A stretch of 64,000 nt of DNA, from NCBI GenBank assembly GCA_030052745.1, contig JANBVO010000010.1:801042-865041 (forward strand), read 5' to 3'. Below the pieces are notes generated by a model. It was not told where the DNA came from. It saw nothing but the letters and a program-made list of their open reading frames with translations, and did not search any database. Below, one piece after another: positions 57,146 to 64,000 of this stretch; position 1 is the stretch's first letter, and every line of letters starts with the position of its first letter. The stretch comes from Pleurostoma richardsiae. Taxonomy: Eukaryota > Ascomycota > Sordariomycetes > Calosphaeriales > Pleurostomataceae. A program made the translations under genes and the position numbers.

Positions 57146-60100
57146 ATGTCGTTCCTGTGGCGGAAGAAAAGCAGGCACAAGGATAACAATGGAAACAGGT
57201 GGGACAGCTCCGACCCGGACAGAGCGCCGCCGCCGTTACCACTTAACCCTCAGTCCCCCAGTCTTGCGTCGCGAGCAGGCACCTCCAGCGCGATCCAGTC
57301 GGCCCATGCCGCCCTCACCGAGAGGGCCCGAGAGAGCGCCTTGGTGTCTTCCGCCCTCGCCAAGCGCATGAGCGAGGTTTCTCCGGAGCGGCCGAACGTC
57401 AAAAGTGCCCCTGCCCATCGTCGCATGCAGTCGTTGCAGACGGGCACGGTTCGAGATCTTAGTTTGATGATCGAAGGTGGCCAGACATCCTTCTCACCGA
57501 GATCTCCGGAGAAGCTGAGCAGACCGTCCACGCCGTCGAAGCATTATCGCAGCGAGTCCCGGAGTGACCCTTTCACAGACGCCAAGCAGGAGGATCGAAA
57601 CGAGAAGGCGTTCACAATGGCTCCCGGACCGAGTCTGACCCCGATTGTGCGGCCGACGGCGCGCAGAGCGCATCAAAGCATCCTCGGCGAGAACACTCCC
57701 CCACAGTCGGCAACAATGCTTGCTCTACAAAACATGCCGACCACCAGCAAGCGGGAGGCGGAACCGGCACCTCTCTCTGAAGTCACCAATGGCTCGACCG
57801 CTCTGGTGAAGGTGCCCCAGTCGCTCGACCATCTGTCGAATCAGATCTTAACTCTGACGAACATCGCTACCTCGCTCCAGAAGGAGATGTCGCAGCTTAG
57901 CCGAAGAAGCCGCGACAATGCCACGGACCTCCTAAGCCTAAAAGAGGCGACCAACCAGAGAGATGAGGATATACGGAAGAACCTCAGGGACCTCCTACAT
58001 AATGTGCACGAAGCCCAGGCCAAATATGCCACACGAGATCCGTACGGAGCCAGTCTGTTGCTCGACAACAAACCCCATACCCTATCTCCGACCTCTAAGG
58101 CGGCGCGGCCATTCTCCCTTCCCCGGATACCTTCACCGAACAGCTTCGCAGCATCTATCGACCGGGAGTCTATGAGTACTCCTTCTCTATACGGCGGAGA
58201 CCCGCCAGCCATTATCGCACTGCTTGAGAAGATCGTGCGTGAGATGAGTACGAGGGAAGGACAGGAGCTTCTCATCACACGCTTATCGGATGTGGCTGAC
58301 AAGCTTGCCGGAATGGCAACGGCCGGCAAAGTTGAGGACCTCTTACAGTACGTCAAGTCGCGCCAGGACCATTCTCTCGTGCCTGCTAGCGGTGGCGGCG
58401 GAGCAGGGAACAGGACTGGTCGGTCCAGGAACTTGAGTTTCAGTGACGATCCGAGGTTCGAGCTGGACTTCGGAGGCGGCCCAGGCCCGATGACGCAACG
58501 GGTAGAACGCCTTATCCATGACAAAGACACCCGACGCTCATCAGCCCCTTCGACCCAGGCCGCCGCCGATGTGATCAGCGATGATGTCCTCAAGATCATC
58601 CGCACGATCAAGGACAGCGTCGCCCAGGGCGGAGGTCTTACCGCCGAGGTTAAAGCCCTCGTCCGAGAGCTCAGGGGCGAGGTCCTCGGGATGGGCCGCG
58701 AGATCGGTCGGAGGCTCGAGGAGGCTACCATGAAGGACGAGAGGAAGCCAGACTCGGCCACGAAAGCGGACATGATGAAGATCATCGAGGAAGGCCTGGA
58801 CGAGATGAAGCAGCACATGAATCACCTGCTCAGAGAGCATCGCCGACAGTCGGCCGCATCCGTGGCGTCCAGGGCATCGGCTATCGACTACACGGAGATA
58901 TACAACGCCATGAGAACGGCTCTCAAAGATTCCAAGGAAGCACAACCCCCAGACTTGCACAGAGAAGATGTCATCGAAGCCGTCAGGGACGCCTGGGAGA
59001 ACTACAAGCCGGAGATCCAGGTAGAGCAGCTGGGTCTGGATCGGGATGAAGTCCTTGCCTGCCTCAAGGAAGGACTCCAGCAGTATGCTCCACAGGACGA
59101 GCGGCCGATGGGAGCGACGAGAGAAGAGGTGTTCAAGGCCGTGGTCGAGGGCTTGAAGCACTTCGTTCCTCCTCAGGTGGACACTCCCGCGAGTTTATCT
59201 CGGGATGAGATCCTGGAGGCCGTTCGCGAGTGCCTCGAGGAATTCGAATTCCCGGTCGCACCATCCGCTATTGGTGCTGATCTGTCGAGGCAAGACATGG
59301 TCGAAGCTGTCAAGGAAGGGCTCAGTGCAATGGACTTCTCATCAAAGACAGAGTCTCCACTTGTCCTGCACGATGCCGCGCCCAACAACGATGAAATCGT
59401 CCTTCGCTTGCATGAGATCATGGAGTACATGCGTGCGGAGTTCAAGGCGGTCTCGGATGAGGCAAAGCAAAACGTCGCCGCCAATGGGCGGGATACAGAA
59501 CAAGTCCTAGATGCGACGAAAGACGGCCTCGAGAAGCTCCGTACTGACATTGAGAATTATGTCGATCGCGCTGCCGGCGTCACTGGCCAAGAGGAGGTCA
59601 TGGAATGTCTGGTCAAGAGCCTAGACGGTCTCAAGGAGGAGATCACGGAGCTCGTCTCCCATCAGTCAGAGGGCTCAAAGGAGATGCTCAGGGCTGAGAT
59701 TGAGTCCCTGCGTGATACCGTCAATACGTCTCTAGTTCCGGCTACTACGCCAGCCGTTGGCAGTAACGAAGAAATCCTACATGTGCTCCAGGATGGCCTA
59801 AGCAGCCTTCGTACCGAGATCAGCAGTCGACCTCTTGCCGGTACTAATGAGGTTCTCGACGCTTTGCAAGAAGGCTTGAACGACATCCGACTCACCATCG
59901 ACAAGATGGGCAACAAGCCATCGGATCTCACCGCCAATGACGAGATCTTGGATGCGCTGAAATTGGGTCTCGACAGCGTCCGATCCGATATTGACGGTCT
60001 CCGGGAGGAGAGCAAGAGCGACAGAGCGGTGGCCCCTGTCAACGATAACGCCATCATCCCAGCCGAGGTCGCTAAGCACGACGATATCAAGAACCTGGAG

Positions 60101-62851
60101 GTGCTTATCACGCAGCTTCGCATCAAGCTTGAGGCTATGGAGGACATGCCCCATGCTGCCCAGGCCCCGCCACCCGCGACCGACGCGGCCTCCAAAGAAG
60201 ATCTGTCAACTATGGAGGAGATGCTCCGCAACCTTCAGGAGTCTGTGGCAGGGATGTCTAACCGGGAAGCTCCCCTCAGCACTGATCCTGCGACAAGGGA
60301 GGACGTCCAAGCGATCGAAACGATCTTGCGGAACACAAAAGCACGCCTAGATGACGTTATTGACGGCGAGCAAGCTGTAAGGAAGGAGCATATCGATCTT
60401 CTTGAGACTCTTGTCTTGGAGACCCAAGAGAGCCTCAGCCAGCTGACGTCTCAGATGGATGGCGTATCACGTCGTGAAGATGTCACGACTGTCGAGTCTC
60501 TCATTACCCAGGTTGTGGGTGCCTTCGACGAGATGAAGGAGCGCCACGAGAAGCAGCTTGAAGATCCCGAAAGAGTGACCAAGACGGACATGGAGGCCAT
60601 CGAGGAGGTCTGCCTCGATGTGAAGTCTGTTATCGAGCAGATGGTGAAGGCTGATCTTGCCTCGCTGTCTTCAAAGGACGATCTGCAGAACTTGGAATCT
60701 CTAGTGAAGGAGGTTAAGGAGTTGACGGCCAAGCACCTCGAGTCCAGCTCCCGAGCCGTGGAACTCCACGACGCAGAAAACACCACTGTCGGCGACCGAG
60801 TCACGGAAGTGAAGTCATTCCTCGAAGGATTCCAAGACATGATGAAAAGCAAGCTCCAGGAGGGAGCCTCCGGGATAGACAGCCTTACCAAGCTCCTGGA
60901 GACTCTCAGTGAAACAGTCAATGAGAATGTCGATATGCGCCAGGATCTCAAGGAAATGTTCGAGACAATGAAGACCGAATTTGAGGAATCAAAAGCTGGC
61001 GTGGTTGGTGCCAAACTTGATACGGACGAGAAGTTCCAGGAGACGACCGATACTCTGGGCACCAAGATCGACGAGCGTGTCAATGAGTTGGTCACGAGAT
61101 ACGACGAGTTCCAGGTTGCCATGGACGAGCGGGCCAAGGCAGGGGAAGCCAGAGACCTCGAGATGGAGGCCGCCGTGGTCGGCACAAAGGCCGTGGCGGA
61201 CGACCTGAAGGTGCTCGTTGACACGCTCGGATCTGCCGTCACCGATTCCCTGGAAAAGATGGAGGAGGCTTCCAAGACTGTGTTTGGCCGTGTGGAGGAC
61301 ATGCTCGCCAAGTCTGAAGAGAATCATTCGGACGACAAAGCCGAGCACCAGCTCACGCGAGACCACGTCAAGCAGGCCATTGGTGTCGCCGAGGGGATCC
61401 AGGGCCACGTTGTTGAATACCAACCCAAGATCCTGGACACTCTCAAGGACGTCCTCGACATCGTCGGCCAGCACTACGAGCACTCCAAGTCGTCGACGAC
61501 CGAGCTCCAGCAGAGGATCGAGGAGGCTAAGCCGCCGGAGCAGCCTCTGCTCCCTGCCGTTGAGAAGTATGACGACACAAGCGTGCAGGAGAAGCTTGAC
61601 AAGCTCATGGAGAAGGATTACGACGACAGCAAGGTGCATGAGAAGCTTGACAAGCTTGTTGAGAGGGAATATGATGACTCTCAAGTGCAAGAGAAGTTGG
61701 ACAAGCTTGTCGACCATACTCAGGTTGCAGGGCAGGCTTTCGCACAGCTGGAGACGCTCGACCAGGTGCACCAGCAGGTCCTGAAGACAGCGGCGGAGAT
61801 ATCCGAGTTCATCTCCGCCCAGACCCAGAGGATCGCCGACGACCACGAAGACAAGGAGAAGACGCTGCAGGAGACCATAGTGGCACTGGAACGCCGGCTG
61901 GCGCAGAAGGAGCAAGTCGAGGCCAGCGTCCTCAGCCTGAAGGAAGAGGAGGACCGCCTCAAGCAGAGCGTTCTTACCCTCCGGGTAGAGCAGGAAAGCC
62001 TCGTCCGACAGAAGATGCGGCTGACTGGGGACGTGTCCTCGCTGGAGACAGCCCTGCACCTGCGCCGAGAAGAGCTACAGGACATGGAGGCCCGCGCCGA
62101 GGGGCTGGAGCGCCGGATCCTCGAAGGCGTTATGGACCACTCGCGGATCCTGCTTATGGCCAAGTCGAACAAGGGCCGCGACGCCATGAGCCGGAAGCGC
62201 GTCCCCTCGCAGAAGCCGCCCGCCGATGGGAAACAGGGCGGCGGCGACAGCAAGCCCCGGTCCGCCCTCAACATGGCCTTGAACAGCACGCGCGGCGGCT
62301 CTCAGCAGAGCCCAGCCGGCACCCCCCGACGGATCCTCTCCCTCAGCCAGATCACTGGCAACGTCCCCGCCGGCGGGTTCAAGCGCAGCCAGAGCGTCCG
62401 GCACCCTGGCGCCGCTAGCGGCGGTCTGCGGAAGAGCAGCTGGGGCGGCCGGCTGCCATCGAAGGGCTACGGGGACCTCTCCAATGACAAGGAGAACATG
62501 GAGCTGAGGGAAAGTGAAGAGGAACATGATGAAGCCGGCGGCGACCATGAGGACGCTGCCGAGCATCATGAGATCGTGCTGGCCGACCCTAGCCTCGCCG
62601 ACCCTAGCGAGGCCGGCGATGTTAGCGACACCGAGACTCTCCGCCGCTCGAGCCGTGGGACGACTGTATTTACTGGGACTACGGGGTCGTACCTTGGCAC
62701 CGAGGGGGAGTACTCTGACCGAGACTACGCCGACAGTGAGTGGACCGAGAGCGTCGTCGGGACGGAGAGCACCATTGCTCCAAGCAGCCTCGGCCCGACG
62801 AGCTCGCTTGGAGGGGAGGAAGGGAACGAGGTGGTTCTTTACCAGGGGTGA
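57146..62851 (+). CDS. 1901-aa coiled-coil protein with three internal repeat families, function unknown
   Basis: One exon, 1901 aa, not recognised. The N-terminal 300 residues are disordered, Ser/Pro/Arg-rich, after a basic start MSFLWRKKSRHK. Helical segments start near 225. Residues about 600-950 hold around eleven copies of a 26-35-aa unit of the form DEILxALxEGLxxLRxxI. Residues about 975-1205 hold seven copies of a different unit, (S/T)(R/K)xDLxxLExLLxxLxxxLxxM. Residues 1475-1524 are three near-identical 17-aa copies of YDDSxVxEKLDKLVExx. A heptad coiled coil follows (about 1570-1680). The tail is basic then acidic, with GGFKRSQSVRHPG and an ENMELRESEEEHDEAGGDHE stretch. Such architecture suggests a long scaffold at the cytoskeleton, septum or chromosomes; some fungal relatives carry automatic chromosome-segregation-ATPase labels, but no ATPase motif is visible here. 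Confidence 0.85.
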   Translation: MSFLWRKKSRHKDNNGNRWDSSDPDRAPPPLPLNPQSPSLASRAGTSSAIQSAHAALTERARESALVSSALAKRMSEVSPERPNVKSAPAHRRMQSLQTGTVRDLSLMIEGGQTSFSPRSPEKLSRPSTPSKHYRSESRSDPFTDAKQEDRNEKAFTMAPGPSLTPIVRPTARRAHQSILGENTPPQSATMLALQNMPTTSKREAEPAPLSEVTNGSTALVKVPQSLDHLSNQILTLTNIATSLQKEMSQLSRRSRDNATDLLSLKEATNQRDEDIRKNLRDLLHNVHEAQAKYATRDPYGASLLLDNKPHTLSPTSKAARPFSLPRIPSPNSFAASIDRESMSTPSLYGGDPPAIIALLEKIVREMSTREGQELLITRLSDVADKLAGMATAGKVEDLLQYVKSRQDHSLVPASGGGGAGNRTGRSRNLSFSDDPRFELDFGGGPGPMTQRVERLIHDKDTRRSSAPSTQAAADVISDDVLKIIRTIKDSVAQGGGLTAEVKALVRELRGEVLGMGREIGRRLEEATMKDERKPDSATKADMMKIIEEGLDEMKQHMNHLLREHRRQSAASVASRASAIDYTEIYNAMRTALKDSKEAQPPDLHREDVIEAVRDAWENYKPEIQVEQLGLDRDEVLACLKEGLQQYAPQDERPMGATREEVFKAVVEGLKHFVPPQVDTPASLSRDEILEAVRECLEEFEFPVAPSAIGADLSRQDMVEAVKEGLSAMDFSSKTESPLVLHDAAPNNDEIVLRLHEIMEYMRAEFKAVSDEAKQNVAANGRDTEQVLDATKDGLEKLRTDIENYVDRAAGVTGQEEVMECLVKSLDGLKEEITELVSHQSEGSKEMLRAEIESLRDTVNTSLVPATTPAVGSNEEILHVLQDGLSSLRTEISSRPLAGTNEVLDALQEGLNDIRLTIDKMGNKPSDLTANDEILDALKLGLDSVRSDIDGLREESKSDRAVAPVNDNAIIPAEVAKHDDIKNLEVLITQLRIKLEAMEDMPHAAQAPPPATDAASKEDLSTMEEMLRNLQESVAGMSNREAPLSTDPATREDVQAIETILRNTKARLDDVIDGEQAVRKEHIDLLETLVLETQESLSQLTSQMDGVSRREDVTTVESLITQVVGAFDEMKERHEKQLEDPERVTKTDMEAIEEVCLDVKSVIEQMVKADLASLSSKDDLQNLESLVKEVKELTAKHLESSSRAVELHDAENTTVGDRVTEVKSFLEGFQDMMKSKLQEGASGIDSLTKLLETLSETVNENVDMRQDLKEMFETMKTEFEESKAGVVGAKLDTDEKFQETTDTLGTKIDERVNELVTRYDEFQVAMDERAKAGEARDLEMEAAVVGTKAVADDLKVLVDTLGSAVTDSLEKMEEASKTVFGRVEDMLAKSEENHSDDKAEHQLTRDHVKQAIGVAEGIQGHVVEYQPKILDTLKDVLDIVGQHYEHSKSSTTELQQRIEEAKPPEQPLLPAVEKYDDTSVQEKLDKLMEKDYDDSKVHEKLDKLVEREYDDSQVQEKLDKLVDHTQVAGQAFAQLETLDQVHQQVLKTAAEISEFISAQTQRIADDHEDKEKTLQETIVALERRLAQKEQVEASVLSLKEEEDRLKQSVLTLRVEQESLVRQKMRLTGDVSSLETALHLRREELQDMEARAEGLERRILEGVMDHSRILLMAKSNKGRDAMSRKRVPSQKPPADGKQGGGDSKPRSALNMALNSTRGGSQQSPAGTPRRILSLSQITGNVPAGGFKRSQSVRHPGAASGGLRKSSWGGRLPSKGYGDLSNDKENMELRESEEEHDEAGGDHEDAAEHHEIVLADPSLADPSEAGDVSDTETLRRSSRGTTVFTGTTGSYLGTEGEYSDRDYADSEWTESVVGTESTIAPSSLGPTSSLGGEEGNEVVLYQG

Positions 62852-63328
62852 TGAGAGCGTGGAGGATTTGGTTGGTGGAGTTTGTTCTTGGAGGACAAGA
62901 GATTCCCAGAATGCATGATCCTCGTTCGATTCTTTGTTGGTTTCTTAAATCGGCGAGCGTGTGCTGCCGCAGGATTAGCTGGCGTCGAGTATTGTTGCAG
63001 TTTGATCATTGATAGCTGGCTGTCTGGAGTAGGACCGGCTCGTTTGATGTTTTGTTGTTTGAAGGAGCAGATTGGGGGGGTTTCCAGCATGATGGAGTCT
63101 TGCTTTATACCTTATTTACGCTTATGAACCTTTACGCTGTCTCCAAATGCCACATTACGAATACTGTTACATCACTGAAGAAGAAACCGAGAGATGCAGT
63201 GAGTCTCAAGTGACGTTCTCTGTTCAATAAACGAGAAAGTATGAAAATGTACCGTGCCCATCGGCTATACGAGCTGGCTGCCCATCCATTCCCATTTCTT
63301 TTCTAATCCTAGTAACCCAGACAATCCT
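62852..63328. other. Convergent intergenic region
   Basis: About 480 bp of 3' flanks of the repeat-protein and seryl-tRNA synthetase genes. T/G-rich. Nothing else seen. Confidence 0.5.
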
Positions 63329-64000
63329 CTACGCCTGCTCGTCCCAGTTCGGGTGCTTCAGCCCGATTTTCTCCCGGCCGTCCATCCACGGCCGCAGCAC
63401 CTCCGGTATCCGGACCGTCATCTCGCTCTCGTCCCACCCGTTCTCCAGTATGGCCGCCAGCACGCGCGGGACCGCCACGGCCGTGCCGTTGAGGGTCCAG
63501 GGGTACGCCAGCCGGCCGCCGACGCGGGCGCGCGTGGCGAGCCGGCGGGACTGGTAGTCGGTGCAGATGCTGGCGCTGGTGACCTCGCCCCAGCCGCCGC
63601 CGCGGTCGCGGCGCGAGGGGAAGAAGGCCTCGATGTCGACCTTGCGGTAGGCCGAGGCGCCGAGGTCCGCCGTGGGCATCTCCAGCACGCGGCAGTGCAG
63701 GCCCAGCGACTGCAGGATCTCGGTCTGCATGTCGACCACCTCGTCGAACAGCTCGTCCGCCGCGCCCTCGTCGGGCGCCGTCCACGCGAACAGCTCCACC
63801 TTGGTGAACTCGTGCACGCGGTACAGGCCCTTGGTGTCGGCGCCGCGCGCGCCCGCCTCCGCGCGGTAGCTGCGCGAGACGCCGACGCGCCTGAGCGGCA
63901 GCTCGCCCTCGTCGATGGTGGCGTCGGCCTTGAGCGCCGCGAGCGGGATCTCCGCCGTGCCGGCGAGGCACAGCTCCGGGCGGCCGCGCTCGGCGTCGGC
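63329..64000 (-). CDS. Seryl-tRNA synthetase, C-terminal part (runs off the window); probably mitochondrial
   Basis: The last 224 codons of a class II aminoacyl-tRNA synthetase; the 5' part lies beyond 64000. The enzyme charges tRNA-Ser. Visible catalytic pieces are LCLAGTAEIPLA (the TxE serine-binding motif), motif 2 SRSYRAEAGARGADTKGLYR followed by VHEFTKVELFAW, the EMPTADLGASAYRKVDIEAF segment, SASICTDYQSRRL and motif 3 LNGTAVAVPRVLAAILEN. The sequence ends at NWDEQA without the Lys-rich extension common in cytosolic eukaryotic enzymes, and has the bacterial-style TKGLYRVHEF wording. Both favour the mitochondrial (Dia4-like) form, though the N-terminus would be needed to confirm it. Codon use is extremely GC-ending. 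Confidence 0.9.
   Translation of the reverse strand, partial: ADAERGRPELCLAGTAEIPLAALKADATIDEGELPLRRVGVSRSYRAEAGARGADTKGLYRVHEFTKVELFAWTAPDEGAADELFDEVVDMQTEILQSLGLHCRVLEMPTADLGASAYRKVDIEAFFPSRRDRGGGWGEVTSASICTDYQSRRLATRARVGGRLAYPWTLNGTAVAVPRVLAAILENGWDESEMTVRIPEVLRPWMDGREKIGLKHPNWDEQA

Noticed and set aside
61218-62059. Antisense and shifted open frames within the 1901-aa protein gene
   Set aside because: They mirror the repeat-rich coding sequence and are Leu- or Ser/Arg-rich with no independent signals.

Overview
The window looks like nuclear DNA of a filamentous ascomycete (Pezizomycotina; class not resolved by eye). Genes are separate and monocistronic. Most are split by short introns (about 49-75 bp) with GTRNGT donors, CTRAY branch sites and YAG acceptors. 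The coding content is fungal housekeeping, with fungal-specific forms such as an Abp2-type ARS-binding protein, an EF-hand MscS channel and a PARP/E2 fusion. I reconstructed exons by hand from splice consensus plus reading-frame continuity. Every multi-exon model below closes in frame, but none has been checked against transcripts.

Layout, left to right. 1-3968: no gene recognised. 3969-9153 (+): 1642-aa WD-repeat protein with a helical middle and a disordered tail. 10860-11573 (+): PIG-H/Gpi15. 11759-13552 (-): Deg1/Pus3 tRNA pseudouridine synthase. 14303-14828 (-): Pol III subunit Rpc17. 16246-17574 (+): PRPP synthetase of the insertion-bearing type. 18408-18683: three exact-period 92-bp tandem repeats. 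18978-22743 (-): PARP catalytic domain fused to a UBE2Q-like E2 domain. 24317-25617 (+): dienelactone hydrolase-like protein with a probable GC-AG intron. 26056-29064 (-): EF-hand MscS channel. 33757-36165 (-): seven-exon MFS sugar transporter with gene-poor DNA of 4-5 kb on each side. 39949-40186: probable Copia-type LTR remnant. 40320-42466 (-): Abp2-like protein.

The right third is rich in mitochondrial, peroxisomal and core gene-expression genes: peroxisomal adenine nucleotide carrier (44150-45255, +), Mak10/NAA35 of NatC (45661-48270, -), ATP synthase epsilon (48859-49260, -), complex III core protein 2 (49673-51245, -), Pol III subunit Rpc82 (51894-54066, +), mitochondrial GTP/GDP carrier Ggc1 (54670-55991, +), a 1901-aa repeat-rich coiled-coil protein (57146-62851, +) and the 3' part of a seryl-tRNA synthetase running off the right edge (63329-64000, -).

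The genes do not form a metabolic cluster. Weak themes are translation and Pol III supply (Deg1, Rpc17, Rpc82, SerRS), oxidative phosphorylation and nucleotide transport (ATP15, QCR2, GGC1, ANT1) and nucleotide precursors (PRS). The items most worth a second look are the PARP-UBE2Q fusion, the 92-bp repeat array beside its 3' end, and the three families of internal repeats in the 1901-aa protein.
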